The position numbers were made by a program, and so were the translations under genes. The notes beneath the pieces were generated by a model that ran no database searches, was not told the DNA's origin, and worked only from the letters and a program-made list of their open reading frames with translations. From Papilionanthe hookeriana x Papilionanthe teres (Eukaryota > Streptophyta > Magnoliopsida > Asparagales > Orchidaceae), in the NCBI GenBank assembly GCA_022702705.1, contig CM040427.1:74205283-74269282 (forward strand): 64,000 nucleotides of DNA, in the 5' to 3' direction. Positions 53,992 to 64,000 of the stretch are shown here, one piece after another. Position 1 is the stretch's first letter. The number at the start of each line of letters is the position of its first letter.

Positions 53992-54560
53992 TTAATTTTA
54001 ACCTAGCCCAACATTGGTCCAAGGTGTTGATTTGACCTACATTGGCCCATTCACCAAAAAGGCCAAAGAATCCAACCCAATTCAAACCCAAACCACCCCA
54101 AATTTGCTCCAAATCACTCATGACCCATCCATGAGCTAAAACCAACATTTGTTTGGCCCAATCATACAAATTCCCCATCCATAAATTTATTTCCAAACGA
54201 AAGCCCACTTTCTTAAACCTTCCTAAGGCAATCTCCACCAAAATCCAAAGGGGAAAATCAATCTAAGGCCCATATGACAAATTTCATCATGCATTCAATT
54301 AAAATTATCCATAAGTCTAATCAAATGATCAAATAATTAGAAAATAAAGCTATTACAACTTTCCACCAAATGTCCAGAAATCCTTAAAATCCATTTTTAT
54401 GAAGTTGACTAAACTTTTACGACGAATGGAGCCATGAACAAGCCATTCTCGAAGCCGCATGAAGCCATGAGGGCTTTGACTTGTCATTAGTCCATTTATG
54501 GCAAGAAGAGGGGTTCTTTCTTAAACCTCCTTTAACCCATACACACAATCATGTCACACA
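53160..54560. other. Strongly strand-asymmetric C/A-rich tract
   Basis: Over about 1.4 kb the plus strand is dominated by CCCAAA, CCAAAAT and AACCC words with very little G outside short words. Short CCCAAAATNCC-like words recur irregularly, with no fixed period visible. The minus strand is therefore G/T-rich. Small frames here (53255-53582) translate to Pro/Asn/Gln-rich text and are compositional. Confidence 0.8.
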
Positions 54561-57500
54561 CTAAACCATGCTTAGCCACCTCCTGCATGGATGGAGACTT
54601 CACCACTCTTCCCTGGTGACCTAAATGATTCCCTCGGCTGAAATCGAGCTTGAAGGGTGCCAAACCCAAAATGGTGGGTTGACCAGAAGCCAAGACAAAG
54701 TGACCTTATCCTGCCATTCCATTCTAATCCGACACCTTTACGCATGGCTAATGCGATTGGCTTCACCATTGCCCGAGCCCGGCCTCACGGTAGTGGTGAC
54801 CCGCCCCACTGCCCGGCCGGCCGCACAGGTCGTCGGAAAACTCCATGGCCGAGACATGGGGAGAAGCCAGTGCCGATTCCGCGCTGGCGAGGCTGCCTCA
54901 CTCCAAATGGCCATTCACATTTGTTCTTCTCCTCACCCAGGAGCAGTGATCCAGGCCATTAAACCCACCGAGAATCCTCCACCCTCTCCCCATTTAAACA
55001 CCACCCCTTCTCGGCCATGAGTGATGCTGGAAACAAGCCTTAAGGAAACTGCGCAAGGTGTTCCGGTCTTCTCCCCACACATAAAGAACTTGATCCCCAC
55101 GCGAGATCTGCCATTTCCTCTGCGCGAGCTCGATTTTCGAGTTGAAATCGGCCGAAAACGGGGACACTTCTCCACGGTAGACGATCCCCAAATTGATTGG
55201 TCCTACACCTTCACGAGACCAAGGGGAAGGTACGAAGCAAAGCCCCCTCTCTGAGCCACCCCGCACGACAGACTCGAAGCTTTGTGATCGAGTGACGGTG
55301 CTTTTCATGTGGGCCATTCACCGGGCGAGGACTTCATGCGGAGCTTACTTGGACCCGATCGGCGACACGGCTCTCGAATCGAAGCTTCACTTCTGCGAGC
55401 AAGGTATGAACTCACTCTCCTCGAAGCTTACGAGAGATTCTCCGTTTAATTTGAATCGATTTGATGCATGTTCGTATGGATGTATCGTCTCTTCGAGACG
55501 GAGAAATCGAAACATGCGTTTCTGAAAAATCCGTGAGAATCGAGTGAGAAATTAGGGTTAGAAGGTTGACGGTCACGGGTGCACACCGGTCGTAGACGAT
55601 GGCGGGAGCGATCGGATCGAGCGTGTATCGAGCGGACGGTACGAGATCGAGCCGGATAGCGCAATGGTGCATGAACGCGGGTCCGGGACGGGCGAGCTTC
55701 CGAATGGCGCCCTTAATCACGTGACACGTACCCCCTTCGGAGGCTACTTAGGGTTGACGTGGCGCCGCGTGGATAAGTAGGAAAAATGAGTTATTTTTCT
55801 GTTATTTAATTACAGGAGCAATTCATAACTTTGTGTAAAAAATCCTAAAAATAAAATAAAAATACCCTCTTGCTCGGTGAACGGAGGAGAATAATGTGGA
55901 AAAGATAATTTAATTTAAATAGTATTTTATTTTGAATAATTCATTCACTATGCATTATTTTAATTCTCCATGCATATAGAAAATTCAACGCAAGCATGAG
56001 ACCATAGAGACTTTTGAAGCCTACGAATTTGGGAACATTCTGAATTTTCAAAGTCAGAGCCATCCACATGAGAAGTTATTGATTTTAAATTCGTATTCTT
56101 ATTTTGAGTATTTAAATCCAATAATTAGCATGTTGTGAAATAAATTCTAGAAAAATTTAGTCTTCTAGCATGGCCAGGAAGGACGCAGGAAAAGTAGGTT
56201 TTGGTCAGTCATGGAATAATATAATTGGCTTAAACACCCTAAATAGGTTCTTAATTAATTAGAGCTAATCATACATCAAATTGACTTGGAAATCGGTCTC
56301 ATTTTGACCTTTAGGATCAGAGGAACCACAAAATTTGAAGTGATTGGACTTGGTTAGCCTACTTAAATGGGTTGATTAAGCCAGTTTAGCCAGGCCCAAA
56401 CTTTGAAAATTCATAACTTTCAAAATACTTTTCAAAAAATGCACAAATTAGTTTTAGAGCCTCTCGATATCAGGGGAATTTAAGAAAATTAAAATTTCAA
56501 TTTTCTAAAAAAGTTGATTTTGCATTATTTTAATATTTTTAATAATTAAAAAATAATAAAAATCACAAAAATAATAAAATTCACCAAAATGTCACATTTT
56601 GAATTTTAATCACTTAGGAACAAATCCCACATTTTTCCTAGGTCTCTATGATAAGTTATTAAATTTTAAAGCCTAAGGTAATTTAAAATTAAAGAAAATG
56701 TATTTTCTAGCATTTTACTAAAATAATTCTAATAAATCAAAGAAAAATCAAGAAAATTATAAAAATTGATTCTCTGATTTCCTTTGTGACCTCAGAGAGA
56801 TTTTGAAAAATATAAAATTTATTTTTCAACACTGTATTTTATTTTTAAATTAATTAAATACTCCAAACTCAAAATAATTATAATAAAATAATATAATTCA
56901 AAAAATCACCAAAATTGGTCGAGTGGTCCTCTGGTAATTAGGAATGTTATTAATTTCTTAAGACGAAACTTTCCCTTGGTCATATTATTAAATTTTCCTT
57001 GGAAATCTCTATTTTCCACAAAAATAATTACATAAATAAATTAAATACAGAAAAATCACATTTTTCTCCTCTAATGTCTTCATTGACATATGAGTGAAGT
57101 CACATAAAAATTTGAGTCGTTTGAGCTCAATTTAGTGAGTTATGGAATTAGTAGACTTGAAGGGCAAAATGGTAAATTAAAATTTTAACCCTTAATTAAA
57201 ACTTTAGGCTTAATAAAATGAAAGAGTAAAATATTTGATCTTAATCTGATTTGGATGATTGAAATTTAAATAATTAAAGGGTAAGGAGCATATTAGCAAA
57301 TTCAAAATAATTGAAATGAACTTTAATTAAAATAATTAATTAAATTTGGAAGAATAATAAATTTGGAATTATTAATAAATAAGGATGTTATTAGGAAGAG
57401 GTTTGCTCTTTTAATCTAAGAATCCTAGATTAATCATCCTAATAATATTTAATTCCTAATTAAAATGATAATCGAGTTTAAGATTTAAAAATCTTCAAAA

Positions 57501-59790
57501 GACTTAATCATTAAATTAAGTTAGGTTAAATTATTTCATGAATCCTTTTAAAATAAAATATTAAATTAAATTAAATTAAATTAAATTAAATTAAATTAAA
57601 AATTAAATTAAATCAAATTAAATTAAATCAATTGAATTAAATTAATTTAAAATATATTATATTAAATTAACTTAAAATTAAATTAAATTAAACTAAACCA
57701 CATTAAATTAAATTAAGTTAAATTAAATTAAATTGAATTAAATATAACATTACTTAAGACATAAAGAAATTCAAAATAAATCTAAAACAACTTGAGCAAT
57801 TTATTACGACTTAAATCATTAACTAAAATTAAATCACAACTCACTTGAACATCAATTTGCTCTCGAAAGCTCGTGATGTCATAACTCTTAAAAAGGAGTG
57901 TTAAAAAAAGCGTTACTTCACTTATGGGATATTGATCTGTCTAGTCCTTTGACGAATAGCAAAATTTAAACTCTGAGACGATTAATTCATTTGTATAATT
58001 AAATTCGTTGTGGACTTAGAATAATCCTAGAAATGTTGAAAAGATGTTTAAGATTAAATGCTTAACTATGATATGATAGGATATTTATAAGAGCAATTGA
58101 ACTTAGTTGTTCTTTGATGAAAAAATAAATCTTTAAACGAAAACAAAGAACCTAGACGTCGTAGGAGATGACTAAGTATGAGATTAGGACCTTTGGTAGA
58201 AAATGACACTAACCCTTCCACTTAACTTTACTGAAGACTTACTTTAAATGCTTAAATATTTCTTGTGTTTAAGTGCGGCTTAGGATGACGGGAAGACCCT
58301 CAAGTGCGAGCATTTTATTATATGATTTCTTTCAACTGCCGATTTATTTAATCGCATTGCACTTACTTTTCTTGCATGATAAACAACTGTTGTATGAAAA
58401 CCTACACCTTTAGGATAGTCCCTAAAGCTGAAACCAAAACTAAATTAAAAGTCGTTACAGATAAAATTCACGCCACTGACATTTGAAATATAAAACGGCT
58501 GAAAATTTAATCCACCAAACGAACGAGCAAAACTCCTGACTACAACTAAATTAAAACGTCTTGTTGGATGATCGGGAATACCTCGGATGATGTAACCTAC
58601 GTGTTGCTAACGGGATTTCCCGCGGTCTAAATGAAAGTGTGGAACTCGTTGAGTTGAGTTTAGCAAATTCATCTTGGACTAAGTGAATGCGATAAAAATA
58701 ACGATGCCGGAAGGATGGAACCGTGGGATCTTAACCGGTGTTGTTATAATCAACACAAGATTTGTTTAATTAAAATATTAAAAACACGTTTGGATTTAGA
58801 TTTTCTCTAGCTTGAACATAAATCTCGTTTATGACTTCTCGCCCAAACTACGCGACGACGAGGAGCTCGGAGCATAGTGGGCGGCACAACCATCGTCATG
58901 TCAAAACTTGAGTCTACTTCGATAAAACTTCCTTAAATTAAATAGCCAAGCCATAGGACTTCGAGGTAGTTTACTGGTACAGCTTATAAATCTCGACTCT
59001 TGGTTAACATTTGTATGATCGTAATAAGTATGGTCGCCTAGCAGGTCTTAGGACCTCAAGGGTAGTCGTCAGATACGACATAAACCTCATGTGAGGCTAT
59101 TTGTATGATTTTATCATACGAATATAGAAGTCTAACTAATTAAAATTGGCAGAATCAAATACTAAATAAACATTAGGACTTTCTTAAATTGAACGAAGCA
59201 AATAGGATAGTCGGGAAATTATCGAGAGTTGAAACGAATCGACGATTTCTCCTACCTTTCTTCCTTCAAATTTCCAAAGCAAAAAATGTTTGAAACTTGA
59301 TCCAGTTTCCACTTATTGAAATTCTAAAATTCAATCTCTTGAAAACTTAAACCTTGAAATTCTTGAAACGGAAGCTAAGTTATTATCGAGTTTTTCTTAG
59401 GTGATTCTAGTCACTTAAGATGTAATTAACTATAGGGGCTTGCCATATAGGGAATTTTAAAGACAGAGAATAATATAAACCTGTTTAATGTTTTCATATT
59501 AAACGGGGAACTTGTCGGCTTATAAAATTGATTAGACCAAACGGATGTCACGAATCTCTTTCAGTTTATTTAATCGAGCCCCATCATCGAAACGGTAATA
59601 ATACATTCTTCGGGATGGATACACGGTTTGTGGTGTGGCGCTCGTTTATAAACTATTTGGGATGTGAGATCGGTTTGATTTCATATCTTAAAATTTTTAA
59701 ACTTAAAATTACTTTCAAAATCAAATGTTATTCTTTAAACTATATATATATTTAAATTAAATTTAAAATATAAAAATAAGTAGTACGATT
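54025..59790 (+). mobile_element. LTR C: 5' LTR of a Tat-like Ty3/gypsy element
   Basis: Colinear with LTR B in its 3' half: AATAATATAAACC...TTAAACGGGGAACTTGTCGG (59470-59520), ACGGATGTCACGAAT, GATGGATACACGGTTTG. It is followed directly by a tRNA-Arg-type PBS. A possible start TGTTGATTTGACC at 54025 resembles the LTR B start TGTTGACCTCG; the true start could differ by hundreds of bases. A GC-rich leader (54570-55740) has an ATTTAAACACC box near 54993 and a donor-like AAGGTATGA near 55402. An (AAATT)n array lies at 57557-57745. Frames of up to 131 codons in the GC-rich part show no domain. Confidence 0.6.
57557..57745. repeat. (TTAAA)n pentanucleotide array
   Basis: About 190 bp of TTAAA/AAATT units, nearly perfect at 57557-57600 and degenerate beyond, inside LTR C. 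Confidence 0.9.
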
Positions 59791-59794
59791 TAAA

Positions 59795-59811
59795 GGCGAC
59801 TCCACATTGAG
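59795..59811 (+). other. Primer-binding site, tRNA-Arg type
   Basis: GGCGACTCCACATTGAG matches the TGGCGACTCC(A/G)C start of Tat-lineage primer sites. Aligning with the minus-strand site at 155-172 puts the following CTCTCTCCATT in register, so both elements keep the same leader. Confidence 0.65.
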
Positions 59812-61950
59812 GACAATTCCTCTCTCCATTTTTAATCAAATAGTTAAGCGCAAAAATCGGTAGTGTATCCATGTCCACCCCAATGGATCGAACTACCCTT
59901 CTTTCCGTTGGAATATTATGTTCATTTCTACCTTGAACAAGTATAGCCAACATTCTCTGGTTAGAATGGTGTTTGAGCACGTCCCTAAACGGAGAGGTTA
60001 CGAGATCTTTACCTCATTTACGAGTGGGGTGGACCCAATGGGTGTTGATTTAGGAGTGATCCTTGAGTCGAAGTCTTGCATAAGACTTTCTTTTCCTTTA
60101 ACTACGAGATGGATTCATTACCTTCTGTACACCTTTGAACACTTTCAAGTTCTAAATAAAACGAGCCATAAATGAATGACTCTTTTAATAAGTATACATG
60201 AACAAGAATGTGTTCGGACTCTTTTCGATTCCTTTCTTTTCGTCTGATTAAAGAAGCATAACTGGGGCCCACGACAATCCAGAATCTACCTTGCAGAAAT
60301 GGAAGCCCCAATGATTTTCTCCGCCAGCCGATGAATTTGGACCCATTTGTTTACAAGGATGAGAATTTTGCCCGAACAGTGGGATCGTCCGATTTGGACG
60401 GACCGAGAACACAAATGTCGGGATCGGCCCGACGTTACCCTTTCGCGATGGACAAAGTGTCGAGCGAGAAACCCGCTGATTGAGTTGACCTCGTCGACTC
60501 GAGGTTCTCCTGCGAAGAGGTTCCGGGTGAGAGGAATGCTACTTTGTCCCAGCTGGGAGGGCCAGTTATCTCTCTGCCCCGACAGGTCTCGTCGATCTGC
60601 CCGCACCTACCCCGGCTCCCGCGGCGAAGGAAGGAAGTTCAAATTTGTAACGAACCGCGTGTTAAAGTGGAGGTCTGATTTCGTACGAGACATGTTTTTC
60701 GAGTGGGTCCATTTCAGGGGTTCCACCCACTAACAGGACTCGGAGGGGAAAACGGGCGGGGGGATTGCCGGGGGAAGAGGCCCAGTGCTGAAGTCGCTTT
60801 CTTAGAAGAAATCCCTGAAATGCACACCACTACTGAAGATACATACCATTGTGCGAGTATACACCCTTTTGGGAAGGAAGTGATTCCCATCCCTTTCGCC
60901 GCGAGTTGTGAGGAAAATGTCGCGGGATTGCCTCTACATTACTCGACCCGCATATTACGGCGACAACGAAGAAAGGGATGAGGGTTACTGCCCCAGGCTA
61001 CGGTATGATTGAGAAGTTGTAAGGAAGAGAGAGAAAAGATCCTTACTGTATGGAGAATTTTAAGAAGGATAGGGCGGGTGCCGGCCAAATCCGTCTTGGG
61101 CCGCAGGCAGAATCTGCGCTGTCCATTGCAGAGGAGCCTAATAAGAAGATGAGAGGCTAGTGTTTGTTGTTGTTTCGGGTTTGCCTGAGATCGGGGAGGA
61201 TACCTTCCGGCATTCGGGTGACGGTATGGGTCCTGGACGCCCTATTCTTCCAGAAGGATGGTATGGCGTCCGTGCAGAACGGTGGGCGAGCAACAACCGG
61301 AAAGGAAAGTCTCGTCGGGGAGACTTGAGTGAAGAAGATGCTACCTTGATAAAGGGGACTCGAAAGAAACTCGACGGTGTCACCGCAATGGCTAACGGAT
61401 GTACGGAAAAGACCAGCGGAAGATCTTTGTGGGAAAAGTTAGGCGTGTTCGGCGACTAGCGAGGGGAAGAGAAGAGGTCGGAGATGAAGTTGACTCGTCG
61501 AGTTCATGGATGATGAATGTCATTAATAGTTGAAACATGAGCAAGTCGGCTTCTGGTGTGCGGCGCGAAGAGGCCGGAAGTAATGAGAGGCGACGAGAAA
61601 GATGATACGATCGCGAATGGCGAAAAGGATGGAAGAATCGTACGCCCAGCCTAGCCGCTCTCCGGAGTCGGAGTTCAACCCCGAAAACACCCCCGAAGTT
61701 ATTCACATTGTAGATGGAGGAAAGGAGATTACATCGTTAACGGGATGATCAATTAAGAAGGATGCAACACAAAGTATGATTCCGAGGAAAAGGATATCAA
61801 GAGCTTGGTGGAACGGCGAGGTGCGAGAAGCCTTGGCACAATCGAAGGCGGAACATCCGTCGGACGGGTAGACCTTACTGAAGAGGTCGACGGCTTGTCG
61901 ATATCAGAAAGGCTTTTGTACCACCTCACAATTCCAGACGGCACAGTGGA
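59812..61950 (+). pseudogene. Decayed leader and upstream region of a Tat-like internal domain
   Basis: Follows the PBS. Short frames (60347-60733, 60703-60981, 61160-61459) are GC-rich and separated by stops. Words such as PLTGLGGE near 60725 and LPEGWYGVRAERW near 61240 look coding-like but are not assigned. Known: Tat/Ogre elements often carry an extra frame or a long untranslated region upstream of gag. Inferred: this is its remnant. Confidence 0.45.
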
Positions 61951-61989
61951 ACGGAAACCTCGGCGGCATGTTGCATTTCGTGCCGGTTG

Positions 61990-62770
61990 TTTGCAACGGC
62001 GGCGGAAGTGATGCTTTACTCTTCCCGACAATTTGTCAATGACACATCGGGGATCGCCTTTGATTGGTATGCGGAATTACCCAGAAACGGCTCGGTGAAG
62101 ACATTTTCGAATTAGAAAACCTCTTCATCGAGCGGTTGCGGAGGCTCGGCACCACATCAACGCATAGGTGATTTAGTGGTAGAAGAGCGCGAAGCCGGGT
62201 AAAGAACCTTGGTGGACTACATACTTCGATGGAGGAATCTAAGTATGAAGTGTGAGCCACGGCTTCTACAAGAACGACACGCGATCGGTATTTTGCAAAA
62301 TCATTCATGACGATGGCGCTTCTCCTCGAGGTTACTATTAAGACTTTCGAGAAGTTGTTAAGCAAGGCGGAAGCTTGCGAGAGGAGGCGAAGCAATTAAG
62401 TTTCACCGATAAACGGAATAATGACATGAAAACTTTTGAAAGAAGTCGGGATCGTCGCGAGCGGTCGATAAAGGCGAGCAGCGCCGTCTGAGAAGAATAT
62501 CGTGAGCAGCGCAGCAACCTCCAACGGGAGTACCGGCAACCCCGACCCAGCTATCGGTCATCTCGACGGTATGAACGAAGCCGCCTCGTCCACAACGTAC
62601 GTTTGGAATTCTGAAGCGGGGAGTATCGTTCGAAGAATGAGGCGATCTGGAAATGTTCGCGACGATGAAGACCCCGGATTTCCAATACCCGAGCCTAAAA
62701 GACCCGAAGAAGTCGACAAGAAAGGTGATCCCAACTTTTGCCCCTTACACGGATGCTTGGGCACAAGATA
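61990..62770 (+). pseudogene. gag pseudogene of Ty3/gypsy (Tat-like)
   Basis: Capsid-type signature A-F-D-W-Y-A-E-L-P at about 62053-62080, then (after a one-base shift) E-L-E-N-L-F-I-E-R near 62110, G-D-L-V-V-E near 62170, L-V-D-Y-I-L-R-W-R near 62210 and E-K-L-L-S-K-A-E-A-C-E near 62350. This matches the order of the retrotransposon gag domain (A-x-x-W-Y-x-x-L ... F-x-x-R-F ... E-S-x-x-D-Y-x-x-R-F). Several stops (for example TAG near 62113 and TAA near 62198) and frame changes break it. Gag would form the particle that packages element RNA; this copy cannot. Confidence 0.7.
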
Positions 62771-62840
62771 GAAGATTGTATTACCTTCGAAAGTTGGCTC
62801 GACGACGATCTTCGGAAAGGGAATATAACGATCCGAAAGA
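62725..62840 (+). pseudogene. Zinc-knuckle-like motif of gag
   Basis: F-C-P-L-H-G-C-L-G at 62735-62761, then in the next frame G-H-K-I-E-D-C and I-T-F-E-S-W-L-D-D-D-L, giving C-x2-H-x4-G-H-x4-C as in the nucleic-acid-binding tail of Tat-lineage gag. One base is missing inside the motif. The longer frame 62653-63066 is a different, off-register frame. Confidence 0.65.
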
Positions 62841-63584
62841 ATACATGAAGGAACTGAGAAAGGAGGTTCGAGTCAATGATATCTCCGGCCAGTTTCATTG
62901 TTCCGATAGATCTGTCATTGATGATGGATGGACCCCGCTTGAACAAAGTCTTCGAAGGTTTGGATCACATCCGAAGAGCCGCTTCGGTGCGAGCCTCGAT
63001 TCGAGTTCGGCGGCTCCAGTGGTATCACTTGCGATAGAAGAACCACCTCAACGAAGAGACAATTGAAGAAAGAAGAAAATTGACGAAGAAGAGAGGACCG
63101 AGCTCTAAGGCTGGGCCCAGGGCGCATCTACAGGATAGTTGTTTCGGTCGGGGGAGAAATCCCTCGAACCTCTAACTCTGTATGATTATCTTGCCCACTC
63201 CGGTGGGATCTTATAATAATGAGGGTTATGGCGTTGGCTACGTTTGACATTTCTAACGATTACGTAACTAGCGACGTCGGCCTAATCCGGACGTCGATTC
63301 GATAACAATTCTCGAATCATACACAATCTCGCTGTGATTACAATGACGAAGAAGACATCCACCGGGAGGCTACGAGAGTTCAACGACGAATCTGTTGCGA
63401 GTTGAGGAGCTCCAATCACAATAGAGTTAGAGCCTTGATTCCAGAAGAGCCAATCACGAAGAACTTGTCATTCCAATGGAGGAGACACCCGACAAGCTTC
63501 AATCTTGGGGTCGGAGAAATCACGGAAATCAACAAGAAGTGGAAGAGTTACCTCCGGGAATGGGTCTGAGGACAAAGGAAAGCG

Positions 63585-63794
63585 GTGGTTGTTCGGGAAG
63601 AACGGCCAATGAGGAAAACCCATTCGAGAAAACGAGAGGCACATGAAAACAAAGTGGATTACAACGTGCTAGCCCATCTTAGGAAACTACCAGCCAAGGC
63701 GAAGCGTCTCGGCGCTCTGTCTTATCGAAAGTGGAAGGCTACGATCGAGGGCATATCGTCAGAAGTGCCAACTCAAATGGCGGAGATTCCTTAG
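63585..63794 (+). pseudogene. Polyprotein segment between gag and protease, Tat/Ogre type
   Basis: The open frame contains Y-N-V-L-A-H-L-R-K-L-P-A-K near 63660-63700, a word found in Tat/Ogre polyproteins just ahead of the protease (typically followed by a short helix, then the protease). Upstream, K-T-H-S-R-K-R is basic. It ends at a stop at 63792. Confidence 0.6.
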
Positions 63795-63869
63795 ATGAGG
63801 TTGCTCGTTAAAAAAACAGTGTTGTCGGACAATGACACACTACTTGGGACGACGGACCACCAGTAGGCC

Positions 63870-64000
63870 ATGTCCATTTCGGTTACAATTGGGAAGTTTA
63901 CGCTCTCGGAGTATTTGTGGATCTAGGAGCGATATTCAATGTAATGAATGCGAACGCTAGCATACTTGGAAATTGATGCTCGCGAGCTCGAAGCGGACAA
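63870..64000 (+). pseudogene. Start of aspartic protease, cut by window end
   Basis: G-V-F-V-D-L-G-A-I-F-N-V-M-N at 63908-63949 corresponds to the retropepsin-type active-site block V-L-V-D-x-G-S-S-x-N-V. The usual Ser after D-x-G is replaced by Ala here, and a stop follows near 63976. RT, RNase H and integrase would lie to the right of the window. Confidence 0.6.

Noticed and set aside
54572..55720. Several 65-131-codon frames on both strands
   Set aside because: GC-rich LTR leader; frames overlap in antisense and lack domains.
62653..63066. 137-codon plus frame as the gag product
   Set aside because: It is in a different frame from the zinc-knuckle and capsid motifs; the matching frames are broken.

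Overview
The window is plant nuclear DNA, almost certainly from an angiosperm with a repeat-rich genome. Evidence: decayed Ty3/gypsy, Ty1/copia, RTE-type LINE, SINE, hAT, Mutator-like and Tourist-like sequences, long (TA)n/(GA)n/(ATT)n microsatellites and short TTTAGGG runs. I see no intact host protein-coding gene, no tRNA or rRNA gene and no CRISPR array. Nearly all open frames are short, lack family signatures, or lie in low-complexity or tandem-repeat DNA. The species cannot be named from the sequence.

Layout. 1-3745: 5' LTR of a minus-strand Ty3/gypsy element with a tRNA-Arg-type primer-binding site at 155-172; its body continues off the left edge. 3772-48890: a cluster of degenerate, partly tandem duplicated modules. 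The hallmark module (here called alpha) carries the motif GGCCATCCAAGCTGCT and occurs about 25 times. It alternates with RTE LINE fragments, further modules (beta, gamma, M2, M3) and microsatellites, so the cluster looks like an old complex repeat array grown by multi-kb duplication. Insertions into it include a Mutator-like MITE (5419-5789), a copia solo LTR (9751-10231, TSD CCAAC), a Tourist-like MITE (10883-11122), a 4.9-kb gypsy solo LTR (16164-21097, TSD ATCTC), a SINE (about 24685-24873), two hAT MITEs (28462-28916; 43998-44494), a related gypsy LTR relic (about 29129-32450), an LTR-like or gene-like 850-bp unit (37294-38143), a recent 1.3-kb tandem duplication (39860-42403), a second copia-type LTR (about 45735-46195) and a short gypsy LTR with PPT and PBS (47667-47986).

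48896-64000: two further LTRs of the long-LTR gypsy family in opposite orientation (about 48896-53991 minus; about 54025-59790 plus). The plus LTR is followed by a tRNA-Arg-type PBS (59795-59811) and a decayed internal region holding gag (A-F-D-W-Y motif), a C-x2-H-x4-GH-x4-C zinc-knuckle-like motif, a segment typical of Tat/Ogre polyproteins and the start of an aspartic protease at the right edge. Features point to the Tat lineage of Ty3/gypsy, but RT/RNase H/integrase are outside the window.

Functionally nothing here forms a pathway. The value of the window is its transposon stratigraphy and the alpha repeat family, whose copies keep a common reading frame over a short core and which I do not recognise from any described family.
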